64,000 bases of DNA from Helicoverpa zea. Taxonomy: Eukaryota; Arthropoda; Insecta; Lepidoptera; Noctuidae. Of the stretch, positions 11,801-23,200 are shown in pieces (position 1 is the stretch's first letter; each line of letters begins with the position of its first letter). The stretch is from contig NC_061454.1 in assembly GCF_022581195.2 (NCBI RefSeq), positions 1,054,001 to 1,118,000 on the forward strand, written 5' to 3'. Below the pieces are notes generated by a model. The model did not search any database. It was given only the letters and a program-made list of their open reading frames with translations, and was not told the DNA's origin. The position numbers were made by a program, and so were the translations under genes.

Positions 11801-14800
11801 TTCAACGACATATTGCACACCGAGGAAATTCCTGCACAGTGGACTACATCAACAATAATCCTACTCCATAAAAAGGGGGACAAAGGAGAAATTAACAACT
11901 ACAGACCAATAAGCCTAATGTCGAACATTACAAAATTTTTGCAAAAATTGTCCTAAGGCGAATAACCAAAACTCTTGATGAAAACCAGCCCAAGGAACAG
12001 GCTGGCTTCCGGTCAGGCTATTCAACATTGGACCATATACTAACGGTAAAACAACTTTTTGAAAAAGCCAAAGAGTTTAAAGTGCCCTTCTACTGTTGCT
12101 TCATCGATTTCAACAAGGCATTTGACTCAATAGAACACAACAATATCTGGCAATGTCTGAAGAAACAAGGTGTCGACCAGAAATACATTAGGATTTTAAA
12201 AAAAGCATATACACTAACAGTACAGCAAGAATAAAACTAGAGAAACAAGGGAAACAAATAAACATAAACAGAGGCGTACGCCAGGGAGATCCACTGTCAC
12301 CTAAATTATTCACAGCTGTACTGGAAGATATCTTTCGGAGACTGGAATGGGACCACTACGGACTTAACATAAATGGCGAAAATCTTACACACTTGAGGTT
12401 CGCTGATGACATAATAATACTGGCAAGGAGCAAAGACCAACTACAATACATGATCACTGATCTGGATAGAGAAAGCCGCAAGGTAGGTCTGACGATGAAC
12501 ACTTCAAAAACCAAAGCTATGACAAACGCATTGGAAGACAATATTCTTTTAAACGGCGAACCAGTAGAGTTTGTAAAAGAATACACTTACTTGGGCCAAC
12601 AAATCTCGGTCACTGATATAATGACAAAAGAAATCGACACAAGGAAATGCATGGAAACGCTACTGGGGGTTTAAGGAAATAATGAAGAATACAGAAATCA
12701 AAACGTACGTGAAAACAAAACTGTATAACACTTGTATACTCCCAGTCTTGACATATGGCTGCCAGACATGGGCTCTCACCAAAGCGCAATATAAGAAACT
12801 TGAAACGTGTCAGACGGCAATGCAAAGAAACATGCTAAATATAAGAAAATCTGATAGAATAAGAAACACAACTATCCGAAGGCGCATGAAAATTGAGAAT
12901 GTCACAACTAGAATAAGGAAACTAAAGTGGAAATGGTCCGGCCACATAGTCAGAGGCAATGACAAGTGGAACAAAAACATAATATCTTGGTACCCTAGGG
13001 ACAAGAAAAGAAATCGAGGAAGACAGTACCGAAGATGGGATGACGAAATTAAAAGCATAGCAGGGAATATATGGACTAGAAGAGCCCAATACAGAGCAGA
13101 GTGGAAGGAAATGGAGGAGGCCTTTGCCAAAGTTGGGCAAACAGACCAGGTCGTTGGTGTCATCAACTCGTCAGAGTTGTTAGATTAAGATTGTATACTG
13201 TAAACAAGGTCTGAATAAAGGCTATTTTTATTTTTATTTTATTTTTTATTTTATTTAATATATGCTTAGGTTTATGTGATCATGAATTTTAAAATATTCC
13301 AATAGCGTTTCAATAAAAATAAATTGAAAAATCCGCTCGCTTCGCTCGCGGTTTCTTCATCTTTTCTGCTTTATTCTGCGCTCTTTGAGTCCAATCTAAC
13401 AAAAAGTTAAAGCACCGAAGTAGCAAAAACAACTGACGCTCTACGCTGACGATTTCTAAGCTGTTCAGGAGGTGGAGGACTTTTGTGTCCCAAATAATTT
13501 CGCTTTTGTGTCCTCAAAACTCAAAAAATTTGGCGCTCGCTACGCTCGCGACTTTTTCACTTTAGGCCGGTTTTATAAACTCGTTTTGGTACTTTACTGT
13601 TCTAAATCTTAAAAATTTTGCGCTCGCTGCGCTCGCGGCTTTTTTACTTGACACTGGTTTCTATAAAACTAGTTAGCGCTTTATAACTTTGCAGTGGTAT
13701 GACTCCGGTTTCTTTATGTTAAACCTAGCAAAAAGCACCATGAATGATTTCTACACAATTTTTAAGTACTTCAATTACAATTTTAGTCCGTGATTATATT
13801 GTGTCGTTTTTTTGGGGGGGTGCCACCCGATGGGTGCGCCTCTGATATAGTACCTACCCGAACGAATGAACCGATTTTAATTTAGTATTTTTTTTTGTAT
13901 TACAGGTGTTTTACGGGCGAGTTTCATGAAAATCAATTGAGCCGTTTAAAAGTTACAGAGGTTTTACGCTTTAAAGTCGCTGTCAGATAAACTTGTTAGG
14001 TCAACATTAAACTCTTCGGTACATAGCGGGTTGCAAAAATAATCTAGTAACTGACAGAAATAGCATTAAGTTCACAATCATTAGGGGCGGCAAAAATTGA
14101 ATGGCCTACTAGCGGCAAATTTGTAAATCCGCCACTGACTCTATCTATTAAAAATAACCGTATGAAAATCAGTTGCGTAGTTTTGAAGATTTAAGCGTAC
14201 AAAGGGACACAGGAACATAAGGCAGATAAGCGACATTGTTTTATACTTTGTAGTGATAGTGATTAATCAGGGCATAAATGGAGTAAACGCTTTAAAGATA
14301 TCAGAAAAGGGGTGGGCATAAACTGTAATTAACTGGGCCAATATTGCATTAACTGTTTGTATTTTAAAACCTAACTAATAGTTTTAACGTGTTTGATAAG
14401 CCGATAAGTTTGACATTTGATACTATCAAGTGTTAATAGAACTGAGAACCAGTTCCTTCATAGATACGATAAATTGCCATTAAAAACATAAATTAACATA
14501 CATTAAAAATAAACGAGTTTTCATGGGTTTATAATTTATGCATGATATTTCTGAATGATAATAAATATTATAATGAACTTTTAAATAGAATGAGGATTAA
14601 AAGGATAATGTAGAATTGCGTGTCAAGGCCATTCCAAATATATGACCTGTTTTGTGAAATAGCTTGTAAAGAATTTAAAACTATTATTATATATCTGCTG
14701 CCTAATTTGGTATCATTCTGATGCATTATTTTTGTGCTTAGATAATTAATAAGGGTGTTTACACATTACCTACAGCGGCTGTGTCTTTTCAAACTTTATA

Positions 14801-16644
14801 GCGTACTAGCTTTTGCCCGCGACTTCTTTCGCGTGGAATAGTAACTTCCGGTAGATTTTTGGTTTGACCAATAGGTGGCGCTATATGTCCGGAATAAATT
14901 TTATTTTTATATTTTTTTGTAATAAAAACTATCCTAAGTCCTTTCTCAAGTTTCAAACTATATATGTACCAAATTTCACACAAATCGATTCAGTAGTTTA
15001 GGCGTGAAGAAAAGACAGACAGACAGACAGACAGAGTTACTTTCTCATTTATAATATTAGTTAGGATTAGGATTTTTTAGATAAATAGCCACTTAAGTCC
15101 ATATGTATTAAATATTTTCTGGAATAATATTCAAGTGATTAGTATGCAATATTGTTACATTATGTACAGTTGAAAGTGAAAATAGTATTCTCTAAATACT
15201 GCACTTTTACTTAAAAAGGGCTTCTCCCAAGATGTGAGTGAAACTGCAGGGAACAGCTAGTGTTAAAATAAGCATGTAAGTTACTGTTACAATTAACCAA
15301 TTTGTATTTAACCTAATATTTTAATAGGCATGTCCAATGCACTTCTGTACATAGTGATTGCATTTTGTTACATAACTATATAAAAGCCTAGCTTTTGACC
15401 AACATTGAGAAAAAAAGGCAATAGAACATTTTAAAAATCTTGAAGCATAGAAAAAGATTATTTACTTGTTTTCTTTTCATTATTTTCGTATAATTTTAAA
15501 TGGCTGATTTCCTATGGTTTCATCCCCATCCTGGGGGACTTTCTGCCTGTACATAAGATTTCTTGGGAATAGTGTAGCTTTCTAACAGTAACATAATTGT
15601 TCTAATCGGTTCAGCTGATGTGGAGCCTAATGTTTTCTCTATACTATATTAGTATGGAAGTATAGATATGTGTGATGACTTGCGCAAGACGGCTGGCAGG
15701 AGCTGGATGCGAGCAGCCGAAAATCGATCTCAGTGGCGTGCACTTGGAGAGGCCTATGTCCAGCAGTGGACTGCTATAGGCTGATGATGATGATGATAGA
15801 TATGTGCTGGTAACTTAAATACTCTTTGTATAGCCTCAATAATGACATAAAGAGGTTGAATGTACCATAAATAAGATTATTAACAACAGTTAAATAGGTC
15901 TAGCTTGTTATTGCACTGTAATCAAAAGTAATGTGTACAGCAGTGATGCAATATTGCTCCATAGACATATTTTTCCTTGTGAATGAATATAGAAACTTGT
16001 AAAAACCCAAAAACATTTTGATATTATGTAAAAATATATGACTGTTGAAATTAAACTTTACTTAAGTTTCTTAGAAGTATGCTCAGATATTGTTTATAAT
16101 CTGAACGATGTTAAAAATGTTCTTATTAAAATTAAATTGTGCAAATGTAATGCCCCAATTATCTTGTTTAATACTTTCTACATAAATATGCACAAGTAAT
16201 TATCCCTTTGTTACAGAAAGACGCAATACGTGACACCTTGTAATTGTTTATTATTTCAGGCTCATTGTCTAAAATCAAGGGTGGTACTACCGTGTCTGCA
16301 CATTCGGACACTAAAGATAAGATAATACTGTTGATCTATTAATCAACACTACTTAATTTCTAGAGCACGCGTAATATCCTACTCTTCACGACCAAGTTTT
16401 ATGTGTATAATGTTTAATTTAAAGTACAATAATACGAACTGAAACCGCCAACTGTTCCAAGTCCCCGACCAGCGTAGCGCATCCACCAAGGCACGTCATC
16501 TTTCTGGGCATTGTCGCCGCCCGGCCGGGCCATAAGCATGGAAAGCTTGTCTGTTAACGACTGTAACAATTATTAACATGATTATAAGGTTTCCCTAACG
16601 TTAACAAAGCAAATTATTTAATATTTACGATTAATTCTTACCAT
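2761..16644 (-). CDS. fwe: Flower, tetraspan vesicle protein / Ca2+ channel, two 3' isoforms
   Basis: Flower is a small multipass protein of synaptic vesicles and plasma membrane. In flies it couples exocytosis to endocytosis, has been proposed as a Ca2+ channel, and marks winner and loser cells. Coding exons in transcript order: 16644-16642 (ATG only), 16560-16440, 7416-7209, 4301-4191, then either 3522-3396 or 2896-2761. All junctions are GT-AG and the frame closes, giving 189 or 192 aa; fly Flower is of similar length. Landmarks: PWWMRYAGR (25-33), hydrophobic segments, the invariant EAPCC motif with Glu79 (the residue tied to channel activity in flies), then KVESRPYW and the GSGLIFATGIIYGMMALGKK segment. 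The ATG sits directly before a GTAAGAAT donor, so exon 1 is mostly 5'UTR. Intron 2 (9 kb) is full of transposons. Edc4 is transcribed divergently 638 bp away. The assignment is firm; isoform use is inferred. Confidence 0.93.
3396..3522 (-). CDS. fwe: flower alternative terminal exon 5a (proximal)
   Basis: Acceptor GCGCGCAG follows a CA-repeat tract. The exon reads K-GSRDDM, an Ala/Gly/Pro stretch, SSHDHNVTLMEDPDV, then WRPN and a stop. The GSRDDM start aligns with the fly ASAEDM start of the cytosolic tail, but the rest differs from the conserved tail. It lies between exon 4 and exon 5b, so it is the first terminal exon transcribed. No perfect AATAAA was seen just downstream. An ATTAAA-like signal lies near 3204. 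Confidence 0.8.
4191..4301 (-). CDS. fwe: flower coding exon 4 (last shared exon)
   Basis: Acceptor CTCTTTCAG, donor AA|GTCAGT. It encodes LSVPPFFMC through the last membrane segment FGSGLIFATGIIYGMMALGKK (Trp precedes Phe here). It ends in phase 2, and both alternative terminal exons start with the single base needed to finish a Lys codon (AAG or AAA). Confidence 0.92.
4363..4505 (-). repeat. Repeat family with AAGTGGTGAAGGGCGAGCG, copy 2
   Basis: Reverse-oriented copy of the 7765-7912 repeat, 62 bp upstream of flower exon 4 on the sense strand. Confidence 0.6.
5558..6185. repeat. Dispersed ~165-bp duplication in flower intron 3
   Basis: ATAAATAGAGCAACAAA ... AAAGCCAATGAGTCAGACTT and TTGACGTTGT occurs at about 5558-5737 and again at 6025-6185, diverged with small indels. 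A fainter relative lies near 14385-14450. Confidence 0.6.
7106..7190 (-). mobile_element. RTE LINE 3' tail fragment (minus)
   Basis: (CAT)n followed by CAGCCATGGGACGTCCACTG and GAACATAGGCCTA; the reverse complement of the RTE tail family also seen at 45366-45450. Confidence 0.7.
7209..7416 (-). CDS. fwe: flower coding exon 3 (channel-motif exon)
   Basis: Acceptor CTTTACTTCCAG, donor GG|GTGAGT. It encodes the most conserved block: AIVLGLLN, the second membrane segment, EAPCC with Glu79, the short loop SDKVESRPYWNKAALYIG. An RTE-type LINE tail (7106-7180) lies immediately downstream in the intron. Confidence 0.92.
7765..7912 (+). repeat. Repeat family with AAGTGGTGAAGGGCGAGCG, copy 1
   Basis: CACCACTTCTTCTTCCCAGC ... 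TTTGAATAAATGACTTTTGA. Other copies lie at 4363-4505 (minus) and 25550-25687 (plus). The AATAAA near the end suggests a retroelement 3' end. Confidence 0.65.
8131..8355. mobile_element. MITE family A, copy 1
   Basis: 225 bp with ~55-bp inverted arms (AGTTCGGCCATTCAGAGAAT ... ATTCTCTGAATGGCCGAACT). Almost identical to 32858-33082. It lies in flower intron 2. Confidence 0.85.
10341..10614. repeat. Left copy of the 274-bp direct repeat flanking the LINE
   Basis: From AATATATGCTTAGG to CTCAACAAATT. It matches 13257-13530 with about three differences. It lies wholly inside the hAT element, so it is duplicated target sequence rather than LINE sequence. Confidence 0.9.
10615..13256 (+). mobile_element. 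5'-truncated, degenerate RTE-like LINE
   Basis: Remains of an endonuclease/reverse-transcriptase ORF in several frames: endonuclease motifs MGDFNAQIG, DYILTNR and SDHRVLRARL; RT motifs APGPDNISNELL, NNYRPISLMS, CCFIDFNKAFDSIEH, GVRQGDPLSP and LRFADDIIILA; C-terminal YGCQTWALTKAQYKKLE and KLKWKWSGHIVR. Frame changes occur near 11500, 11950, 12235 and 12670, so it is dead. The tail is an AT-rich (TTTTA)n run. It is flanked by 274-bp direct repeats. Confidence 0.9.
13257..13530. repeat. Right copy of the 274-bp direct repeat flanking the LINE
   Basis: Same length as the left copy. hAT sequence continues directly after it (TGGCGCTCGCTACGC), and the left copy is the one that continues from the hAT 5' end. 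Confidence 0.9.
14805..15065 (+). repeat. Interspersed repeat 'ACTAGCTTTTGCCCGC', copy 1
   Basis: Runs from ACTAGCTTTTGCCCGCGACT through GGTGGCGCTATATGTCCGGA, (AGAC)n, to TTTATAATATTAGTTAGG. Very common in Lepidoptera and possibly Helitron-derived; I cannot settle its class. Confidence 0.7.
15674..15798 (+). mobile_element. RTE LINE 3' end fragment
   Basis: An in-frame C-terminal peptide (SWMRAAENRSQWRALGEAYV, then QQWTAIG and a stop) followed by a (GAT)n tail, the usual end of lepidopteran RTE elements. Only the last ~120 bp are present. Confidence 0.8.
16440..16560 (-). CDS. fwe: flower coding exon 2
   Basis: Acceptor TTGTTACAG precedes TCG (Ser2); the donor is A|GTTCGT. It encodes the cytosolic N-terminus, including DDVPWWMRYAGR, and runs into the first membrane segment (GTVGGF). 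The split codon A+TT (Ile42) restores the alignment length of the fly protein. An earlier GT (after GGC G) would also stay in frame but gives one residue fewer, so the chosen donor is likely rather than certain. Confidence 0.88.
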
Positions 16645-17282
16645 TTTCGAAAAAATCAATTCACTGCCCTGTCACCTGTCAAGTCAACTAAAAGAAAGCT
16701 TGTTCTTACTAGTGCTTCTTGCCGTCCATCACGCATTGCAGCAGAAGCTCTAATCACGGAACAAGACTCTTGTTAATTTTATCATTATTTAATAAAAAAA
16801 ACATAATTTGTTAATTTCTATCGTAATTATTACTGGCACATATACCATACAGAATTTGTGATTACTTCAGGAAAGATTTACTTTAAGAATTCTCGTTAAA
16901 AATGTTTGTAAATAAAAACAGGCTGACCATCCCTCCATTTAGCGTTTAGTTACTTTTTCTGTTTCCGATAGATAAATTATATTCAATCCTAAAAATGTTT
17001 TGTTGTGTATTCTTGATGCCTTTGCTATTTAAACAATTAATTTTCATTTTTCTTGGTTAATACCTTTTACATGTGCTAAAAATGAATAAATGGGAAAAAA
17101 AGATTATACAAAATGAAATGATTACTCTGTGCGAAATATAATAACTAAACGCACTCTCATGTCGGTCGGCATCAGCGGTTTGCTGTTGTAATATTTGCAT
17201 GATTTTTTGCAATTACGATTGTATTGTGAATTTGCGCTAAAGTTTCAGAAATTCATGTGGAAAGTAGAAGATTAGATCAATA
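16645..17282. promoter_or_regulatory. Head-to-head flower / Edc4 intergenic promoter region
   Basis: The two start codons are 638 bp apart and divergent, so both promoters and both 5'UTRs must lie here, apart from any undetected upstream non-coding exon. The region is AT-rich, with a less AT-rich patch near 17158-17190. No unmistakable TATA box or TSS could be assigned. Confidence 0.45.
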
Positions 17283-20200
17283 ATGGCACCAACAACAATG
17301 CTTCCAAAGCTATCGGATGCCACTCAAACTATGTAAGTGACATTAATCTGAAATTGAATTTTGCTTTTTAGATATCGCTTACGCAAATAAGTAGGGACTA
17401 TTAAGGATTTCCTGTGTAGCTAAGGGCTATTTAATGATTACTTTATACCCTTTTTGCATTCTTTGTGCAAAAACTACTGTAACCTGTTGCCTAAACATTC
17501 GCTTAGCATGCTCGAAAATCATGTAGACGAACCTTTTTGGGATTTTACGATACTTCTTGGTGAAAGTTTTACACAAGTCATTCATAATTTTTTGTCGTGT
17601 AATTGACAAAAGTTTCAATGAGCTAGCACTGTTTGTCAAAGATTTATTTGTGAATAAATATGAATTTAACTCATCTTTTATTACATAGCATTTTTGCCAA
17701 TGAGTAGGTATGTCAATTTTCTGGCATAATTACTTGCCATATCTTAAAATGATTAATTAGTCATATTTGAAACTAGATGCCAAAATATTCTATTGTAATC
17801 TGGCTAGAAATGTCAATTTTATAGATCCATTTGAACACTGAAAATGAAAATATGATTAGAGTTAGGAAATCCATTTATTGCCAAAGTTCCCAACCCATCA
17901 TCCCATCATCTTTCATATTATAAACATGACTAGTTTAAACGGATATTTCTTACTCTTTCATCCTAAAAAAACTACAGATTTTGATAAAACTTCACATTTA
18001 TATAGCTTTTAGATCAGACAAAAAACATTGGAGAAACCACAGATATCAGCCAGTTGAAAATTGAAGTATGTGAAGTATCATGTTGCAAAAGGAAACAAGT
18101 CTGGCTGAGACAATCGTTTTATTTTTAACTTACTTAGGGCTACAATGCTGCTTATTACTGAATACATTTATTTAACCACTTTTAAATAAATAAACGAAAA
18201 ACCCTCCATTTTGTTCAAGATCGTTCTCCGACGGAGATGGTGTATGCAGTGCGGAGGTGTACTCCACGAACGTGATGGTGAACACCAACGCCGGCAACCA
18301 TGACCACGGCAGCTCCAAGGTTAAGCTGAAAAACCTGGTGGATTACAACTGGGAGCCCAAATTTTATGCGGGCCAGCTGCTGGCTATACATACCAATGGG
18401 AAATACCTCGCGTATTCTATTAAAGGTAAATAAATAAATTGTTTAGTACTACACTTTGTACATCACCTTCTGAGCCTTTTTCAAAAATATGTTGGGGTCG
18501 ACTTCCAGTCTAACGGATGCAGCTGAGTAACAAGTGTTTTTCAAGGAGCGACTGCCCTATCTGACCTCCTCAACCCAGTAACAGTTAATTTGAAAACTGA
18601 ATATAGGTAGTTTGGTTAAATTGTGCGAATTACTGTATTACATGTAATAGAAGGAAACTAAGTTACTCCTCTGAAAAACTTGCATCAAAATTAAATAAAG
18701 CCACTTTTAATTTGGGTGCAGAAAGTAGTTCCCTCTGAAAAAAGGTAGAACAGGGGTCAGCTAGTATTCATTTGTTATTTTCTCTCATAAGCTGTTATTC
18801 TTGTATTTAAAAGTTCTTGTGAGCCTTTGAAGCTGCGGGACTGTTTGAAAAAGTTACCGCGTCTCTGGTACATAAAAGGTCTACGACGGAACACAACAGT
18901 TTTTAGTCAGCAAGAGTCTGACACTCCCTCAACTCTGCTAACCCCCAGCGGGAGGGGTCATTTGATGATTTTTAGCGTCATTAAAAAAAAGCCTTTGAAG
19001 CTGTTACTATAGATATATGTATAGTTACAACCACACTTATCGTCATTGTGTTGTTATATCTGAGTCTAGTGAGGCCTAACTTGCTTCAAATGCAAAATAT
19101 CAAATTCACAGACATAACATGAACTAATAAATAGAACAATTAATCAAACAAAATGTGCTACACTATACTTTTTGTACTTTGATACCATTTTAAATAGTTA
19201 GCATGAACTGTAATTTGTAACTTGAACCTTTTGCCTTCAAAGGTTTTAATTGCAGATTCTTATCAGTAGATTATGCCACAGCATCACCTCCTACTGATAT
19301 TATTAACTTAAGGATGTGGATCTATATTTGTTTTGATGAACCTTGGTATTATTATAGCCACATATAAGAAAAACATATAGGCTAACTTGTAGTTATTAGG
19401 AGGAAGGAGTTTCCTCTGGACACTGGTGAAACTGCAGGCTGAAGCTAGAAAATTCATACATAAACATCACATGTAATGTACATAATATAATTCATAGTAT
19501 TCTCAAGATACCCAATCACACTGTTTGAATGAAACAAGTTACCAATTTTTTTCACCATCTAACTTGCACTATTGCAGTTTCTTAAGAACCTGTATCAGGG
19601 TTACATTTCTGGATTTCTATCATCAACAACATCCACCACTTTACAAGTACTAACTTTGCCTTTCACCTGCAGCTCCGAACGCCGTGAACCCTGGCACATG
19701 GAGTGGTATGGTACGCGTGGTGTACAACCCAGAGCCCGGGACTGACCGGCGAGCTCTCATCAAGGGGATGAAGGGGGAGGTGAGTTTAGTAATAATCAGG
19801 GATCAGCATTTTAGTAGATTTTTATAGTCATATAGTTGTATCTCTAGTGATGAAATTAGTATGGTTTTTCAAAGAAAAGAAAAAATACAATATAAGCAGA
19901 TATTTTCATGAAGACCACTTTTTTTTTTAAATTCTTTAAAATGTAAGCATGAACCTTACGGCCGAATAATGAAATGCTACTCAATTTTGAGGACACAAAA
20001 AACATAATTTTGACTTAAGTGAAATCAAGCGTAAAATATAAATCTCTTGTAGCCTACATAAGTAAATATTTTACCTCCATTACTACTGGAAGAGATAGAA
20101 GTATTTTAAGTATAGAAATATAACTTAACTTACAGGTGCAAGACTTGGCGTTTGCCCACATCCAAAGCCAGGTGGTGCTAGCCTGTATTGACGAGCAGGG

Positions 20201-23200
20201 CAACTTCTATGTGCATGAGATTGAAGTCACTGACAGCGGACTCAGGTATGCATCTTTTACATAACATTTATTGTAATGCAGCAAAATCGTCAGTCCTGTG
20301 TAAAGTACCTTAAAGCAATATGTAGCCTAACAAACAGCTATGGGATAAAAGATACAAAAAATGGAGGATTACATCAAACTTTTCGTATTACAAGCTTTTG
20401 CAAATGAACTTGGAAAGGAATCGTCACCATATTAGCCTGTCATTATCATTAGCTTGAAACTGCCTACTGCAATCGCCTACACCATGAATCTTCTTAGCCT
20501 ACTTTTCGTGGACAACATAATTGTCATTTTTTTTAAACAACTGTTCTATTTCAATATTGAACGTGAAAATTACACTAAACAATTTGTCAAAAAAACTAAC
20601 CTTTATTTTATTGTTTCACTTGAGCCTTAGTAACATCCATAAAATGTTTACTTGAATTACAGATGCACGCTCCTAGCGGAGGTCCGCGAAGACACAGGCG
20701 CTATGGGGTCTTCCCACCGCGTGGTGTGGTGTCCTTATATACCGGATGATGATGATGAAGCCACTGACGACGATGTCGCTCGACTGCTGCTCACCACACA
20801 TGATAATATTGGTGAGATGACTTGACTATACTAGCAATAAGCTATATCTGAGTCTGTTGTTTTGCCTGGGTAACTGGGTTGAAGAGGTCAGATAGGCAGT
20901 CGCTCTATGTAAAACACTGGTACTCAGCTGCATCCAGTTAGTCTGGAAACCGACTCTAACATATTTGATAGATATTATGTACTCCATTTTGTCCACATGA
21001 AGGTAACGTGTTTGCTCTTTGGTTGTTCAAAAAGCAACAATCTATTTTGTAATGTATGATTTAGACCTTGATGTAATTTAATTCGACTGTTTCCTCTTTC
21101 AATTGTTCTCTGCACTGTATATATAATTATGTATATATTCTGTTTATTGTGTTATAATATGTGGCAGGATGTTGATTTTTCCTACTGACATACTAAAGCT
21201 TCACCCATTTTCCAGCCCGCATGTGGAACACTCGCGCCCTACAAGCGGCGGGCGCGGGGTCGGGCGGCGCGGTGGGAGCCGCGGGGGGCGGAGCCCTATG
21301 TGCCGCGGAGCACGTGGGCGCCATCCTAGACGCCGCCTTCTCGCCCGACGGCAGCGCCCTCGCTACAGCCTCCGCTGATGGATATGTTATGTTCTTCCAG
21401 GTTAGTCACTATTCTAATGTATCATTTTGTGGGTTGTATAAACCTTCACAAGGCAACCAGTAGGCTGGAATATGGTGATTGATTCACCCATGCATCTGTC
21501 ATCAGCTTTCTTAAAATTGAAGTTGGTGAACTACTGACAATTTCTATTTTAAGAAAAACTGAATTTTATGTTATCTGTGTACTTGAACCTCAGAATATTA
21601 TATTTTATGCTGGGATGAATTTCAACATAAAATATAGTATTCTAATGTAAAGTAGAAATAGAGATTTTTTTTTTACAAAAGTTAAGTTCACTTGCAATAC
21701 GTGAAAAAGTACACAACATCGAATTATTTTAACTTACACTAGTAAATGAAACTTAAGATCGAGAGCCAGCGACCGCCAGACAATTCTTGTTTTATAAATT
21801 CTACAATATGTATAAATGACGGTGGCTTTTTAATATTTTGCAAAGCCACCGTCATTTAAACTTTGTAGTAGTCTATCGTTCACACCCACTGTAATGTAAG
21901 GCGCACACACAAAGTTTCAGCCTTTGTAAAATAACGTAGGTCTGGCGGTCGCTGGCTCTTGGGCTATGTAGTTAGTACCTACATATCATGTATTTCCTTA
22001 GGTATATATGCACGCGGACTCCAGCCCGCGCTGCCTGCACAAGTGGCAGCCTCACGGCGGGAAGCCGCTCAGCTGTCTCTTCTTCCTCGACAACCACAAG
22101 AACTATAATACTGAGTTAGTATACTTGTTTATATATGTCACCGTAAGATTACAAACATCGTTAGATTACAATCTATCTCGAGAGATTGTAAACTGTCGAA
22201 TTATTGTAAACCGTAACACCTGATTGCAATTTAACGCATTATTTTTCGCTATATTATAATCTATCGATGAGAAATTGTCAAATTGTCAACTGTCCGAAAG
22301 CTCTCCCTGATTGGTCAGTCTTTTTGTAAGATCGAGAGCGATGTAGAGCGGTCAAATTGTCAACTGGCGTAGAACGGAATGCATCTTGCGCGCTGATTGG
22401 TAGAACGTCAAAAAAGACAATGTTCTTTGCAACTCCCGGTGTCACAGCTCTTTGACGTGCAAAAATAAGTGACGGTTTAATTTTTTATAAAATCAAAAAT
22501 TGTACTTAATTTTTAAGACTCAAATTACACACAATTAAAAATTGTATTAAAAATTGAAGTTAGTGACGAAAACGAATCGCTGCAAAACCGACTCCACGTA
22601 GTCTTGTCTGCCCTACCCCTAGAGTGCAATTCAAAACCGCGTAGGCGCGGAGGGGCGAGGCGGCCTGCGAGCTGAGGCGCAGGTAGTTTCAGCGCTCGCC
22701 GCCGCGGCTGAGGCTGGCCGGCTCAGCCGGCCAGCAAGCCGAAGCTGCGGTGGTAAGCGTGAAAACCATCTGCGACGATAAGCTCGCATGGGACCGCCGG
22801 AGCCCCGCAGCGCCGGAGCCGTGACAGAAGTTATGCTTGCTGCATGTTGCATGCTTACTTCCGTGCTGGGTCAATTAATATGGGATGTGTTATATTTAAA
22901 ACAAAAAACTCAGTAGGTACGAGTTAAAAAATTAGAAGGTAAATAAATATTTTTATGATGTCATTTAATAGTATTTAAGAAGTTTACTGTTAGAATGCAT
23001 GCTACAAATTTAGATGCAAAAAAATAACCATCATGCTGAGTTGTATTTAGAGTGGAAGATAACTCGTGGCTAAGATAGTATTATTTAGATGCTCGACGCT
23101 TTATTAATTGTGGCTGACTTAGTAATTTAGAAGGCAACATACATTTTTGGGGGCGAATAATGATATTAAAAAGAAGCCTGTTTAATTAGCACCCCTATTA

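Larger units (their letters stand above)
10188..14137. mobile_element. hAT-type DNA element carrying a nested LINE
   Basis: Terminal inverted repeats CAGTGGCGGATTTAC (left) and GTAAATCCGCCACTG (right) are bounded by the 8-bp direct repeat ACTCTATC (10180-10187 and 14138-14145), as expected for hAT transposition. No transposase frame was found, so it is non-autonomous. Without the nested LINE and its repeat copy it would be about 1.0 kb. The interior contains repeated CGCTCGCTTCGCTCGCGG-like stretches. Confidence 0.85.
7417..16439 (-). other. flower intron 2 (9 kb)
   Basis: Mostly transposable elements: repeat copy 7765-7912, MITE 8131-8355, the hAT/LINE nest 10188-14137, 14805-15065 and 15674-15798. 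The rest is AT-rich with nothing recognised. Confidence 0.6.

Noticed and set aside
22631..22874. GC-rich minus-strand frames in Edc4 intron 7
   Set aside because: Internal GC island of the foldback element; no homologous motif.
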